Shown here one piece after another: positions 1 to 8,679 of a stretch of 13,842 bases of DNA. The stretch lies in assembly GCA_017390825.1 (NCBI GenBank), contig JAFPAK010000369.1:1-13842 (forward strand), given 5' to 3'. This DNA comes from Clostridia bacterium (GTDB taxonomy: Bacteria; Bacillota_A; Clostridia; Oscillospirales; Acutalibacteraceae). The translations under genes and the position numbers were made by a program. Position 1 is the first letter of the stretch. Each line of letters starts with the position of its first letter. The notes under the pieces are model-generated. The model was not told where the DNA came from. It ran no database searches and saw only the letters and a list, made by a program, of their open reading frames with translations.

Positions 1-246
1 AACGGTGTTGCGTACATTTCAGAGCGTGTGGTGCATCTCGATAACGGCGGCAGGACAACGGTTTACCGTGGTGACGAGCGCTATGGTAACAACAGTATTG
101 CCGGCAGAGATTTTTATAAATACTTCGGTAAGAAAAAGAACGAGGTGTATACAATGCTGCGTCCAAAGGTTTCAGTTTGGGATATCAAGGGCAATAAGAT
201 CCGTGTCGGCAAAGACAACTGGATCAACTTTGAGGATTTGAGGTAA
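1..246 (+). CDS. C-terminal 81 residues of an unrecognised protein (5' end outside window)
   Basis: The reading frame is open from base 1 and ends at TAA 244-246, so this is the tail of a gene that starts to the left. I do not recognise the family. The visible part is basic and polar with no membrane segment. It carries many Gly, Arg and Lys residues (for example DNGGRTTVYRGDERYGNN near its start) and ends in WINFEDLR. The last 25 residues look like alternating beta-strand sequence (VSVWDIKGNKIRVG), which could be a small SH3-like or other beta domain, but this is only an impression. A clean terminator lies 8 bases after the stop, so this is the end of its transcription unit. A +2 frame is also open across the same DNA (5-241), but the frame-1 tail runs into the terminator naturally and is preferred. 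If the repeats at 341-437 are an attachment region, this gene could belong to an integrated element; that is inference. Confidence 0.6.
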   Translation, partial: NGVAYISERVVHLDNGGRTTVYRGDERYGNNSIAGRDFYKYFGKKKNEVYTMLRPKVSVWDIKGNKIRVGKDNWINFEDLR

Positions 247-253
247 AGGAAAA

Positions 254-289
254 AGCCGGGGAGCATCACGCTCTCCGGCTGATTTTTTT
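254..289 (+). terminator. Rho-independent terminator after the left-edge gene
   Basis: An 11-bp stem (254-264 with 270-280, one G-T wobble) has a 5-base loop and is followed by seven T residues at 283-289. It begins 8 bases after the stop codon at 246. This is a textbook intrinsic terminator for the left-edge gene. Confidence 0.9.
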
Positions 290-340
290 ATGAGATTTTA
301 AATTTATAAATCACTTGCAGACGGCTTAAATAAACGGAAT

Positions 341-408
341 ATTACTTGAATTTCGTGTGAACTTTCGTGTGAACTTTTGCTTTTTTTCTATCAAAATTAC
401 TTGAATTT
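341..408. repeat. Direct repeat pair, attacttgaattt
   Basis: The 13-base sequence attacttgaattt occurs at 341-353 and again at 396-408, 55 bases apart. The two copies flank the 12-base tandem repeat at 351-374. The spacing is close to five helical turns, so the copies could bind a protein on one DNA face. No function can be assigned from sequence; integrase or excisionase arm-type sites are one possibility. Confidence 0.6.
351..374. repeat. Tandem 12-base repeat, two perfect copies
   Basis: tttcgtgtgaac occurs twice head-to-tail at 351-362 and 363-374, followed by a further tttt. The repeat is non-coding and lies between the left-edge terminator and the tRNA-Pro 3' end. Short tandem direct repeats beside a tRNA 3' end are typical of arm-type binding sites at the ends of integrative elements, but two copies may also be chance or slippage. 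Confidence 0.6.
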
Positions 409-418
409 AAGTAAAATT

Positions 419-437
419 ATTTTGATTAAATCAAAAT
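419..437. repeat. Perfect 9-bp palindrome with one central base
   Basis: attttgatt (419-427) and aatcaaaat (429-437) are exact reverse complements around a428. The size and form are those of an operator half-site pair, or simply AT-rich symmetry. No promoter is clearly associated with it. Confidence 0.5.
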
Positions 438-481
438 GGCAAAAGTGCCGAGATCCCTTTCTACAAAAGGCTTTAAAGCAA

Positions 482-517
482 AAATCCCGTAACCATAAGG
501 GCTACGAGATTTTTTGA
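482..517 (-). terminator. Probable bidirectional terminator after tRNA-Pro
   Basis: An imperfect inverted repeat (aatcccgta near 483-491 against tacgagatt near 503-511, one mismatch) starts a few bases past the CCA end of the tRNA on the minus strand. Read on the minus strand it ends in ttttt, and on the plus strand in tttttt, so it could stop transcription both ways. It is well placed to end the tRNA-Pro transcript. Confidence 0.55.
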
Positions 518-520
518 AAA

Positions 521-596
521 TGGTCCGAGTGACAGGACTTGAACCTGCGGCCTCTTGACCCCCAGTCAAGCGCGCTACCAGCTGCGCCACACCCGG
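521..596 (-). tRNA. tRNA-Pro, anticodon GGG
   Basis: The minus strand folds as a complete 76-base cloverleaf. The acceptor stem CCGGGTG pairs with CACTCGG with one G-T wobble, followed by discriminator A and an encoded CCA (521-523). The anticodon arm is CTTGA-CTGGGGG-TCAAG, giving anticodon GGG, which reads proline codons CCC and CCU. The T arm contains the standard GTTCAAGTC-type loop, and the D arm carries GCGC-AGCTGGTA-GCGC. It is a single tRNA gene with its own promoter about 110 bases upstream and a terminator-like hairpin just after it. No other tRNA is seen beside it. Its 3' end faces the repeat-rich left part of the window. Confidence 0.95.
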
Positions 597-683
597 ATAT
601 TAAATTGTTTGGTGTTGTTTTGCACCACTTCGGTTGAAATTGATGCATCCGCTGCGCACCTGCGCCATTTTTCAACAAGAGAT

Positions 684-712
684 ATATTAACACATAACTC
701 TCGGTTTTGCAA
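684..712 (-). promoter_or_regulatory. Promoter for tRNA-Pro
   Basis: On the minus strand TTGCAA (-35, 707-712) is followed after exactly 17 bases by TAATAT (-10, 684-689). A-rich DNA (aaaaaagcac) lies directly upstream of the -35, resembling an UP element. The implied start near 677 gives a leader of about 80 bases before the mature tRNA. The -35 hexamer and spacer length are identical to those of the rpmB promoter. Confidence 0.7.
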
Positions 713-750
713 GTGCTTTTTTATAAAAAATTGAAAAATTATCATAAAAA

Positions 751-785
751 ACAAAAACCGCCGAAATAACTGGCGGTGTTTTTGT
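751..785 (-). terminator. Rho-independent terminator of rpmB
   Basis: A stem ccgcc/ggcgg (758-762 with 772-776) is extended by aaaaa/ttttt pairs around a small bulge. On the minus strand it is followed by ttttt and a further T-rich run. It lies about 15 bases past the rpmB stop and just upstream of the tRNA-Pro promoter, separating the two tandem units. It could also act weakly in the plus direction. Confidence 0.8.
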
Positions 786-798
786 TTTTAAAGTAAGA

Positions 799-987
799 TT
801 AAACGGCGCGTGTAACCTTTCCTGAACGCAGGCAGCGTGTGCAGGCATGAACTCTTTTCGGAGTGCCGTTTACAATAGCTTTGACTCGCTTAACATTCGG
901 CTTCCATGTTCTGTTAGAACGTCTGTGTGAGTGGGAAACCTTAATTCCGAAGGTCAAAGACTTACCGCAGATATCGCATTTTGCCAT
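799..987 (-). CDS. rpmB: 50S ribosomal protein L28
   Basis: This is a complete 62-residue L28 protein of the large ribosomal subunit. The family signature is clear: MAKCDICGK at the N-terminus, VSHSHRRSNRTWKPNVKRV in the middle and ACTRCLRSGKVTRAV at the end. Four cysteines (C4, C7, C49, C52) form two CxxC pairs, so this is the zinc-binding C+ form of L28. The start is ATG 987-985, preceded by a near-perfect AGGAGGTG site at 992-1000. The frame is open further upstream to 1062, but that would be 25 residues of non-family sequence, so the ATG at the strong ribosome binding site is chosen. The gene is monocistronic, divergent from rpoB, with its own promoter and terminator. Shared promoter architecture with rpoB (see 1066-1099) suggests joint growth-linked expression; that is inference. 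Confidence 0.97.
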   Translation of the reverse strand: MAKCDICGKSLTFGIKVSHSHRRSNRTWKPNVKRVKAIVNGTPKRVHACTRCLRSGKVTRAV

Positions 988-1033
988 AACTGCACCTCCT
1001 TCATAAAGTTGTAGAAAATTTGTGACAAAAATC

Positions 1034-1062
1034 ATTTTAGCAGAAACAACATCAAATTGCAA
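1034..1062 (-). promoter_or_regulatory. Promoter for rpmB
   Basis: On the minus strand TTGCAA (-35, 1057-1062) and TAAAAT (-10, 1034-1039) are separated by exactly 17 bases. The A/T tract tttttcaaaaaa lies three bases upstream of the -35. The implied start is near 1027, giving a leader of about 40 bases before the rpmB ATG. Confidence 0.7.
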
Positions 1063-1065
1063 GAC

Positions 1066-1099
1066 TTTTTTGAAAAAAACCTAAAAATTTTTCAAAAAA
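1066..1099. promoter_or_regulatory. Perfect 12-bp inverted A/T-tract repeat between divergent promoters (UP-like element or operator)
   Basis: ttttttgaaaaa (1066-1077) is the exact reverse complement of tttttcaaaaaa (1088-1099), with a 10-base spacer. Each arm sits three bases from a -35 box: rpmB at 1057-1062 on one side and rpoB at 1103-1108 on the other. Each promoter is therefore preceded by the same 12 bases at the same distance. A/T tracts at this position are known to contact the RNA polymerase alpha C-terminal domain (UP element), which suits highly expressed genes. A protein operator or bent DNA are alternatives. Confidence 0.55.
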
Positions 1100-1102
1100 C
1101 GC

Positions 1103-1131
1103 TTGACTTATTACATTATTTATAATATAAT
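1103..1131 (+). promoter_or_regulatory. Promoter for rpoBC
   Basis: TTGACT (-35, 1103-1108) is followed after 17 bases by a perfect TATAAT (-10, 1126-1131). Two further TATAAT hexamers overlap or follow at 1121-1126 and 1134-1139, but their spacings from this -35 (12 and 25 bases) are poor. The implied start is near 1138, leaving a leader of about 145 bases before rpoB. An A/T-tract element lies directly upstream. Confidence 0.85.
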
Positions 1132-1267
1132 CGTATAATGCACAAAATGGGTAAAAGTCTGCCTTGATTTCCATGCAGATAGATTATAACAGATTGCCAA
1201 TAGAAAATCAAGTACTATTTTTATCCGTTTAAAAACAAAAGCATTTTAATCAATAAGGTGACAGATG

Positions 1268-1273
1268 AAGGAG
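1268..1273 (+). promoter_or_regulatory. Ribosome binding site deciding the rpoB start
   Basis: aaggag lies 11 bases before ATG 1285. The frame is open upstream to a GTG at 1258, which has only a weak site before it, and a second GTG at 1273 overlaps aaggag itself. The ATG gives the N-terminus [17 protein letters not shown], which fits the family, so it is preferred although the spacing is slightly long. Confidence 0.6.
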
Positions 1274-1284
1274 TGAAAAAGCCT

Positions 1285-4200
1285 ATGGTTAATGTTAAAC
1301 CGGTAAAGCTTGGAAGAAACACACGAATGAGTTTTCAGAAGATTAATGAAGTTCTGGAAATGCCCAACCTCATTGAAGTTCAGAAAAAATCTTATCAGTG
1401 GTTTCTTGACGAGGGACTTAAAGAGGTGTTCAGGGATGTTGCGACCATCACGGATCACAACGATAATCTTGTACTCAGCTTTATAGATTACAGACTGGAC
1501 GAAACTCCGAAATATTCCATTACCGAGTGTAAGGAAAGAGATACCACATATGCAGCACCGCTTCGTGTGACCGCACGTCTGCTTAATAAAGAGACGGGTG
1601 AGATCAAGGAGAGCGAAGTATTCATGGGCGACTTCCCGCTTATGACTGATTCGGGTACTTTCATTATCAACGGTGCAGAGCGTGTAATTGTATCACAGCT
1701 TGTTCGTTCACCCGGTGTATATTTCTCAAAGGACATTGATAAGACCGGTAAGGAGCTTTTCAATGCTACCATCATTCCGAACCGTGGTGCGTGGATCGAG
1801 TATGAGACCGATCATAACGATGTTATGTACGTCCGTATCGATAAAAACCGCAAGCTTCCGATGACTACATTTGCAAAGGCTATCGGTCTTTCGACCAATG
1901 CACAGATAATTGAAACTCTCGGTGAAAGCGACCGTCTTTTCTCAACACTTGAGAAGGATACTGCTGACAGCCCTGAAAACGCATTGCTCGAGGTTTATAA
2001 GAAGCTGCGTCCGGGCGAGCCGTTTACCGTTGACGGTGCGAGAACATACCTTTACAATCTCCTTTTTGATCCGAGAAGATACGACCTTTCCCGCGTAGGT
2101 CGTTATAAATATAATAAAAAGCTTTCACTTTCCGACCGTCTTGCGGGTCAGAAGTTGTCACGCCCGATAATTGATCCCACTACCGGCGAGCTGCTTGCAG
2201 ATGCAGGTGAGGTTATCAGTCGTGCTCAGGCTACCGAGTTTGAGAATAAGGGCGTATTTGAAGCATTCATCACCGTTGATTATGAAGGCGATGAGGTTGA
2301 GCGCAAGATCCTTACAAACAACATGATAGATGCATCATACTATCTTAAGTTTGATGTTGCTGAGTACGGTATCAATGAAAAGGTATCCTACAAGGCGCTT
2401 ATGGATATTCTCGAATCCTGTGGTGATGACGAGGACGCTATCAAAGAAGCACTCGTTGAGCGTCATGATGAGCTTATCCCGAACAATATAACACTTGATG
2501 ACATCTTTGCATCAATGAACTATATCTGTGGTCTTCCTGCAGCAGTAGGCACAATTGATGATATCGACCACCTTGGCAACAGACGTATCCGTTCTGTTGG
2601 TGAGCTTCTCCAAAACCAGTTCAGAATTGGTTTTGCAAGAATGGAAAGAGTTGTTCGTGAGAAGATGGCACTTCAGACACAGGAGTCAGAGGTCATCGTT
2701 CCGCAGACACTTATTAATATTCGCCCTGTTGTAGCAGCTATCCGTGAATTTTTTGGTTCGTCACCGCTTTCACAGTTCATGGATCAGGCTAACCCCTTGG
2801 CAGAGCTTACACATAAGCGCCGTCTTTCAGCACTCGGCCCCGGCGGTCTTTCCCGTGACCGTGCAGGCTTCGAGGTTCGTGATGTACATTACACTCATTA
2901 CGGCCGCATGTGTTCAATCGAAACACCTGAAGGTCCGAACATCGGTCTTATCTCACACCTTGCTACTTTCGCACGCATCAATGAGTACGGCTTTATTGAA
3001 GCTCCGTATCGCCGTGTTGATAAGGAAAAGGGCATTGTAACAGATGAAGTTATCTATATGACTGCCGATATGGAGGACGATTTTATCATCGCACAGGCAA
3101 ACGAGCCGCTCGATGAGGAAGGTCACTTCAAACGTTCAAAGATCAACTGCCGTCACCGTGATGAATTTATTGAAATCGAGAATACTGCAGCTGATTATAT
3201 GGATGTTTCACCGAGAATGATCGTATCTGTTGCTACTGCAATGATCCCGTTCCTTGAGAACGATGACGCAAACCGTGCGTTGATGGGTTCAAACATGCAG
3301 CGTCAGGCAGTTCCTCTTCTCGTTACCGAGTCACCGATCGTCGGCACAGGTATGGAATACAAAGCAGCGCTTGATTCAGGCGTTACTGTTGTTGCTAAGC
3401 GCTCCGGTACAGTTAAGAGCGTTGAGGCAAGAAAGATAGTTATCGTTGCTGATGAGGGCGGTGCAGAGGATACTTATGAGGTTCTCCGCTTTATCCGTTC
3501 AAACCAGGGTACTTGTATAAATCAGAAGCCTATCGTTAAAGAAGGCGAGCATATCGAAGCAGGAGAGATCATTGCTGACGGCCCTGCAACACAGAACGGT
3601 GAGATCGCTCTGGGTAAGAATATGCTCATCGGCTTTATGACTTGGGAAGGCTACAACTACGAGGATGCTGTTTTGCTTAACGAGCGCCTTGTAAAAGAAG
3701 ATGTATATACCTCTGTTCATATTGAGGAGTATGAAATAGAAGCTCGTGATACCAAACTCGGACCGGAGGAGATCACCCGTGATATCCCCAATGTCGGAGA
3801 GGATGCCCTCAAAGATCTTGATGAGCGTGGTATTATCCGTGTTGGTGCTGAAGTCCGTGCAGGTGATATTCTTGTTGGTAAGGTCACACCTAAGGGTGAA
3901 ACAGAGCTTACCGCTGAGGAAAGACTTTTGCGTGCTATTTTTGGTGAGAAAGCGCGCGAGGTTCGTGATACCTCAATGCGTGTTCCGCACGGTGAATACG
4001 GTACTATCGTAGATGTAAAGGTATTTACCAGAGAGAATTCATCTGAGCTTAATCCCGGCGTTAACATGGTAGTTCGTTGCTATATTGCACAGAAGCGTAA
4101 AATATCTGTCGGTGATAAGATGGCAGGTCGTCATGGTAACAAGGGTGTTGTATCAAGAATTCTTCCGCAGGAGGATATGCCGTTCTTGCCGGACGGTACT

Positions 4201-5001
4201 CCGCTTGATATCGTTCTTAATCCGCTCGGTGTACCTTCACGAATGAATATCGGTCAGGTACTTGAAGTACATCTTGGTTATGCTGCAAAGGCACTCGGCT
4301 GGAAGATATGCACCCGTGTATTTGACGGTGCGCATGAGGCTGATATCCGTGAATGTCTGAAGATGGCAGGATACGCTGAAGATGGTAAGACACAGCTGTT
4401 TGACGGACGCACAGGCTTGCCGTTTGACAACCGTGTAACCGTTGGTTATATGTACTTCCTTAAGCTGCATCACCTTGTTGATGATAAGATCCATGCTCGT
4501 TCTACCGGTCCGTACTCACTTGTAACACAGCAGCCCTTGGGCGGTAAAGCCCAATTCGGCGGTCAGCGTTTCGGTGAGATGGAGGTTTGGGCGCTTGAAG
4601 CATACGGCGCTGCATATACACTTCAGGAGATCCTTACTGTTAAGTCTGATGATGTTGTCGGTCGTGTCAAGACATATGAGTCTATTGTCAAGGGCAACAA
4701 TGTACCTGCTGCAGGTATTCCGGAATCCTTCCGAGTTCTTATCAAGGAATTGCAGTCACTCGCTCTCGATGTTACTGTGCTTGATGCAAATGGTGAAGAG
4801 ATCGATATGAAGCAAAGCTTCGATGAGGATGATGACATCGTTCTCAATGTACCTGAGCCGGAGGATGAAAATCCTGATGCTGTAACAGTTGCAGATAATC
4901 TTGACGGCTTCGGTCTTGAAGATGAGGAAGGCAACTATATTGAAGATGATGAGATGTATGCAGATGCATCTAATTATACTGACGAAGAAGATATGATGTA
5001 A
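1285..5001 (+). CDS. rpoB: DNA-directed RNA polymerase subunit beta
   Basis: This is a full-length beta subunit of 1,238 residues from ATG 1285. It forms the catalytic cleft of RNA polymerase with beta'. Visible landmarks include the N-terminal [19 protein letters not shown] block, the rifampicin-binding region (about residues 490-520, [19 protein letters not shown]), [10 protein letters not shown] near 547-556, the active-site NYEDA with E793 and D794, the [12 protein letters not shown] block (K945 and K953, equivalent to E. coli K1065 and K1073), and the [19 protein letters not shown]-terminal clamp segment. The last roughly 75 residues are a strongly acidic tail, as in many Clostridia. The length and absence of large insertions fit Firmicutes. 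Two places differ from the usual text: P494 (E. coli Q510 position) and S544 in MCSIETPEG (E. coli P560). rpoC follows after 18 bases, so the two are co-transcribed. Codon use (CTT, CGT, few ATA) is that of a highly expressed gene. rplJ-rplL are not upstream. Confidence 0.98.
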   Translation: MVNVKPVKLGRNTRMSFQKINEVLEMPNLIEVQKKSYQWFLDEGLKEVFRDVATITDHNDNLVLSFIDYRLDETPKYSITECKERDTTYAAPLRVTARLLNKETGEIKESEVFMGDFPLMTDSGTFIINGAERVIVSQLVRSPGVYFSKDIDKTGKELFNATIIPNRGAWIEYETDHNDVMYVRIDKNRKLPMTTFAKAIGLSTNAQIIETLGESDRLFSTLEKDTADSPENALLEVYKKLRPGEPFTVDGARTYLYNLLFDPRRYDLSRVGRYKYNKKLSLSDRLAGQKLSRPIIDPTTGELLADAGEVISRAQATEFENKGVFEAFITVDYEGDEVERKILTNNMIDASYYLKFDVAEYGINEKVSYKALMDILESCGDDEDAIKEALVERHDELIPNNITLDDIFASMNYICGLPAAVGTIDDIDHLGNRRIRSVGELLQNQFRIGFARMERVVREKMALQTQESEVIVPQTLINIRPVVAAIREFFGSSPLSQFMDQANPLAELTHKRRLSALGPGGLSRDRAGFEVRDVHYTHYGRMCSIETPEGPNIGLISHLATFARINEYGFIEAPYRRVDKEKGIVTDEVIYMTADMEDDFIIAQANEPLDEEGHFKRSKINCRHRDEFIEIENTAADYMDVSPRMIVSVATAMIPFLENDDANRALMGSNMQRQAVPLLVTESPIVGTGMEYKAALDSGVTVVAKRSGTVKSVEARKIVIVADEGGAEDTYEVLRFIRSNQGTCINQKPIVKEGEHIEAGEIIADGPATQNGEIALGKNMLIGFMTWEGYNYEDAVLLNERLVKEDVYTSVHIEEYEIEARDTKLGPEEITRDIPNVGEDALKDLDERGIIRVGAEVRAGDILVGKVTPKGETELTAEERLLRAIFGEKAREVRDTSMRVPHGEYGTIVDVKVFTRENSSELNPGVNMVVRCYIAQKRKISVGDKMAGRHGNKGVVSRILPQEDMPFLPDGTPLDIVLNPLGVPSRMNIGQVLEVHLGYAAKALGWKICTRVFDGAHEADIRECLKMAGYAEDGKTQLFDGRTGLPFDNRVTVGYMYFLKLHHLVDDKIHARSTGPYSLVTQQPLGGKAQFGGQRFGEMEVWALEAYGAAYTLQEILTVKSDDVVGRVKTYESIVKGNNVPAAGIPESFRVLIKELQSLALDVTVLDANGEEIDMKQSFDEDDDIVLNVPEPEDENPDAVTVADNLDGFGLEDEEGNYIEDDEMYADASNYTDEEDMM

Positions 5002-5019
5002 GAAAGGGGACAATTGATT

Positions 5020-8000
5020 ATGCATTATACTGAATTTGAATCAATCAGAATTGGACTTGCGTCCCCGGAGAAGATCCGTGAGTGGTCATACGGTGAGGTT
5101 AAAAAGCCGGAGACTATCAACTATCGTACACTTAAGCCAGAGCGTGACGGTCTTTTCTGCGAAAAGATCTTCGGACCGCAGAAGGACTGGGAGTGTCATT
5201 GCGGTAAGTATAAGAGAATAAGATACAAGGGTAAGGTCTGCGAACGTTGCGGCGTTGAGATCACAAGAGCAAAGGTACGCCGTGAGCGTATGGGTTCTAT
5301 TGAGCTTGCAGCACCTGTATCACATATCTGGTATTTCAAAACTATTCCCTCAAGAATGGGTCTTGTGCTGGATATGACTCCCCGTGAGCTTGAGCAGGTA
5401 CTTTATTTCTCAAAGTACATCGTTGTTGATCCCGGCTCAACTCCCCTTGAGAAGATGACACTTCTTACTGAAGCACAGTATATGGAGTGGTATGAAAAAT
5501 ACGAAGACGATTTCGTAGCAGAGATGGGTGCAGAGGCTATCCAGCGCTTGCTTCGCGAGATCGATCTTGAAGAACTGTCAAAGCAGCTTAAAGAGGAAAT
5601 GGAAGAGGCTACCGGTCAGAAGAAGATCCGTATCGGTAAGCGTCTTGAAGTTGTTGAGTCATTCCGTCTTTCCGGCAACCGTCCGGAATGGATGATACTT
5701 GATGTACTTCCGGTAATTCCGCCTGATATCCGTCCTATGGTACAGCTCGACGGCGGCAGATTTGCAACAAGCGATCTTAACGACCTTTATCGCCGTGTTA
5801 TCAACCGTAATAACCGTCTTGCAAGATTGCTTGAGCTTGGTGCACCTAATATCATTATCCGCAACGAGAAGCGTATGCTTCAGGAAGCTGTTGATGCTCT
5901 TATCGAAAATGGTAAGCGTGGCAGACCCGTTACCGGTCCCAGCAACCGTGCACTCAAATCACTTTCTGATATGCTTAAGGGTAAGCAGGGACGTTTCCGT
6001 CAGAACCTTCTCGGTAAACGTGTTGACTATTCAGGCCGTTCGGTTATCGTTGTTGGTCCGGAACTTAAGATCTATCAATGCGGTCTTCCTAAAGAGATGG
6101 CGCTTGAGTTGTTCAAGCCGTTCGTTATGAAGCGTTTGCAGGAGACCGGCATTGCAACTAATATCAAAACCGCCAGAAAGATGATAGAGCGTGCAAAGGC
6201 AGAGGTTTGGGATGCTCTTGCTATCGTTATCAAGGATCACCCCGTATTCCTCAACCGTGCTCCAACGCTTCACCGTCTTGGTATTCAAGCATTTGAGCCG
6301 GTGCTTGTTGAAGGTAAGGCTATCAAGCTTCATCCGTTGGTTTGTACAGCGTTTAACGCTGACTTTGACGGTGACCAGATGGCTGTTCACGTTCCGCTTT
6401 CGGCAGAAGCGCAGGCAGAAGCAAGAATTCTTATGCTTGCTGCAAACAACCTGCTTAAACCGTCAGACGGTAAACCGGTAACCGTTCCTACACAGGATAT
6501 GGTACTAGGTTCATACTATCTCACACTCGTTCGCCCTGAGGAGCCAGGTACCGGTAAGGTATTCCGCAATAAGGAAGAGGCTATCATGGCGTATGATGCA
6601 GGCGTTGTAGGTCTGCACGCACCTATTAAGGTTCGTGTGAGCGGCGAATATATGGGTAAGCAGATTACCCGTCTTATAGACGCAACTGTCGGTTATCTTA
6701 TTTTCAATGAGTCTATCCCGCAGAACCTTGGATTTGTTGACCGCGATGTTGAAGGTCATGAGCTTGATCTTGAAATAATCTTCAAGGTCAATGAGGACGG
6801 CACATATAAAGCTAACAAAGCAGGTAAAAAGCTGCTTGGTAAGATAATCGATGCTTGTATCCGTGTAAATGGCACATCCGTTACCAGTGAGGTGCTTGAT
6901 AACATCAAATCTACCGGTTATAAGTATTCGACTAAGGCTGCTATCACAATCGCTGTATCTGATGCAACCGTTCCGCCTATCAAGGCACAGAAGATCGCTG
7001 AAGCTGAAGAAGCAGTCGATAAGGTTACAAAGCTTTTCCGCCGTGGTATGATGAGTGCTGAAGAGAAATCGAAGCACATTCAGAAGATTTGGGAAAAGAC
7101 AGTTAACGAAGTATCTGCTGCTCTTACCGATAACCTTTCAGAGTACAACCCGATCAATATGATGGTTGATTCAGGTGCCCGAGGCTCTGCATCACAGATC
7201 CGTCAGCTCGCAGGTATGCGTGGTCTTATCGCAAATACATCAGGTAAGATCATCGAAGTGCCGATTCGAGCTAACTACCGTGAAGGTCTTAACGTACAGG
7301 AATACTTTATTTCTTCACGTGGTGCGCGTAAAGGTCTTGCCGATACAGCGCTTCGTACCGCTGACTCCGGTTACCTTACCCGCCGTCTTGTTGATATTTC
7401 ACAGGATGTTATTGTTTGTGAAGACGATTGTAACACAGACGAAAGCCTGCTCGTTTATGATATCGTTCAGGGCAAGGAGCTTATTGAGCCGTTCAGCGAC
7501 CGTCTTGTAGGTCGTTACCTCTTTGAGCCTGTTGTTCATCCTGAAACCGGTGAAGTGCTTATGGGCACTGATGAAATGATGACCGTTGAAGATGCTGACC
7601 GTATTATCAAGGCAGGTGTCAAGGAAGCAAAGATCCGATCTATCCTTACTTGTAAGGCAAAGAAAGGTATCTGTAAGAAGTGCTACGGCGCTAACCTTGC
7701 AACCGGCAAGGCAGTTACTATCGGTGAGGCTGTTGGTATCGTTGCTGCACAGTCTATCGGTGAGCCGGGTACCCAGCTTACCATGCGTACCTTCCATACC
7801 GGTGGTATCGCATCAAGCGAGGATATCACACAGGGTCTTCCGCGAGTTGAAGAATTGTTCGAGGCTCGCAGACCGAAGCACTCGGCCTTCCTTTCAGAGA
7901 TCGCAGGCGTTGTTCGTATTGAAAATGTCAAGAAGAACAGAGAGATCGTTGTTACCGATATGCACGGTACAGACGAAAGAAGATATTCAATTCCTTACGA

Positions 8001-8625
8001 CTACCGTATCCTTGTTACTGATGGTGATATAGTTGAAAAGGGTCAGCAGGTAACTGATGGCGTTATTTATCCGCAGGATGTGCTTGCAATACTCGGTGCA
8101 GATGCTGTTCAGGATTATATTATTGAACAGGTACAGAGCGTTTATCGCTTGCAGGGTGTTGATATCAACGATAAACACATCGAGGTCATCGTCCGTCAGA
8201 TGATGCGTAAGATGTATATCGAAGATAACGGAAGTTCAGACCTTATCCCGAGTACAATGGTTGAGCGTGGTAACTTCTACGCAGTCAACGAAGAGATACA
8301 GAAGCGTATCGATGCAGGTGAAACTGAGCTGAAACTTGCAGTCGGTTCACCCACATTGCTCGGTATCACCAAGGCTTCACTTGCGACCGATTCGTTCTTG
8401 TCAGCTGCATCATTCCAGGAAACAACAAGAGTTCTTACAGATGCTGCTATCAAGAGTAAGACTGACTCATTGTTTGGTCTTAAGGAAAATGTTATCATCG
8501 GTAAGCTTATTCCTGCCGGTACAGGTATGAAATGCTATTCACAAAGCTCGATTGAGATCAATGATGATTATAAAGAGCCGGATGAGGTAGTATATTCAAC
8601 CGAAGAAGAGGCAGAAGCACTTTAA
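5020..8625 (+). CDS. rpoC: DNA-directed RNA polymerase subunit beta'
   Basis: This is a full-length beta' subunit of 1,201 residues, which carries the catalytic magnesium and the DNA clamp. The N-terminal zinc site is visible as C59, C61, C74 and C77. The absolutely conserved NADFDGDQM motif starts at N446, with metal ligands D448, D450 and D452. The second zinc site is C804, C878, C885 and C888, with spacing matching E. coli C814/C888/C895/C898. The trigger-loop sequence MRTFHTGG has M922 and H926. The large insertion of proteobacterial beta' is absent, as expected for Firmicutes. ATG 5020 is preferred over the in-frame TTG 5014, because aaagggga at 5003-5010 is at good distance from the ATG. 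The gene is the second in the rpoBC operon and is followed by a strong hairpin terminator rather than by rpsL-rpsG. No frameshift or missing key residue is seen. Confidence 0.98.
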   Translation: MHYTEFESIRIGLASPEKIREWSYGEVKKPETINYRTLKPERDGLFCEKIFGPQKDWECHCGKYKRIRYKGKVCERCGVEITRAKVRRERMGSIELAAPVSHIWYFKTIPSRMGLVLDMTPRELEQVLYFSKYIVVDPGSTPLEKMTLLTEAQYMEWYEKYEDDFVAEMGAEAIQRLLREIDLEELSKQLKEEMEEATGQKKIRIGKRLEVVESFRLSGNRPEWMILDVLPVIPPDIRPMVQLDGGRFATSDLNDLYRRVINRNNRLARLLELGAPNIIIRNEKRMLQEAVDALIENGKRGRPVTGPSNRALKSLSDMLKGKQGRFRQNLLGKRVDYSGRSVIVVGPELKIYQCGLPKEMALELFKPFVMKRLQETGIATNIKTARKMIERAKAEVWDALAIVIKDHPVFLNRAPTLHRLGIQAFEPVLVEGKAIKLHPLVCTAFNADFDGDQMAVHVPLSAEAQAEARILMLAANNLLKPSDGKPVTVPTQDMVLGSYYLTLVRPEEPGTGKVFRNKEEAIMAYDAGVVGLHAPIKVRVSGEYMGKQITRLIDATVGYLIFNESIPQNLGFVDRDVEGHELDLEIIFKVNEDGTYKANKAGKKLLGKIIDACIRVNGTSVTSEVLDNIKSTGYKYSTKAAITIAVSDATVPPIKAQKIAEAEEAVDKVTKLFRRGMMSAEEKSKHIQKIWEKTVNEVSAALTDNLSEYNPINMMVDSGARGSASQIRQLAGMRGLIANTSGKIIEVPIRANYREGLNVQEYFISSRGARKGLADTALRTADSGYLTRRLVDISQDVIVCEDDCNTDESLLVYDIVQGKELIEPFSDRLVGRYLFEPVVHPETGEVLMGTDEMMTVEDADRIIKAGVKEAKIRSILTCKAKKGICKKCYGANLATGKAVTIGEAVGIVAAQSIGEPGTQLTMRTFHTGGIASSEDITQGLPRVEELFEARRPKHSAFLSEIAGVVRIENVKKNREIVVTDMHGTDERRYSIPYDYRILVTDGDIVEKGQQVTDGVIYPQDVLAILGADAVQDYIIEQVQSVYRLQGVDINDKHIEVIVRQMMRKMYIEDNGSSDLIPSTMVERGNFYAVNEEIQKRIDAGETELKLAVGSPTLLGITKASLATDSFLSAASFQETTRVLTDAAIKSKTDSLFGLKENVIIGKLIPAGTGMKCYSQSSIEINDDYKEPDEVVYSTEEEAEAL

Positions 8626-8633
8626 TCCACTCG

Positions 8634-8665
8634 GCGCACTGCGTGTTATTCGCAGTGCGCTTTTT
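8634..8665 (+). terminator. Rho-independent terminator after rpoC, abutting the pth ribosome binding site
   Basis: A perfect 10-bp stem, gcgcactgcg (8634-8643) with cgcagtgcgc (8651-8660), has a 7-base loop and is followed by five T residues (8661-8665). It begins 8 bases after the rpoC stop. The pth ribosome binding site gggag starts at 8666, immediately after the T run. It should end most rpoBC transcripts. Confidence 0.9.
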
Positions 8666-8679
8666 GGGAGAAAGCTATT

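Noticed and set aside
502..693. 63-residue minus-strand reading frame
   Set aside because: It runs straight through the tRNA-Pro gene and its promoter; sequence such as GSRGRRFKSCHS is the familiar false translation of a tRNA.
988..1062. N-terminal extension of rpmB by 25 residues
   Set aside because: The extension covers the strong ribosome binding site and the rpmB promoter, and has no similarity to L28.
3717..4067. 116-residue minus-strand frame inside rpoB
   Set aside because: It is antisense to conserved rpoB coding sequence, Ser/Arg-rich in the way typical of a shadow frame, with no ribosome binding site or recognisable domain.
6511..7077. 188-residue minus-strand frame inside rpoC
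   Set aside because: It lies entirely antisense to conserved beta' sequence; its length is explained by the codon bias of rpoC, and no family is recognised.
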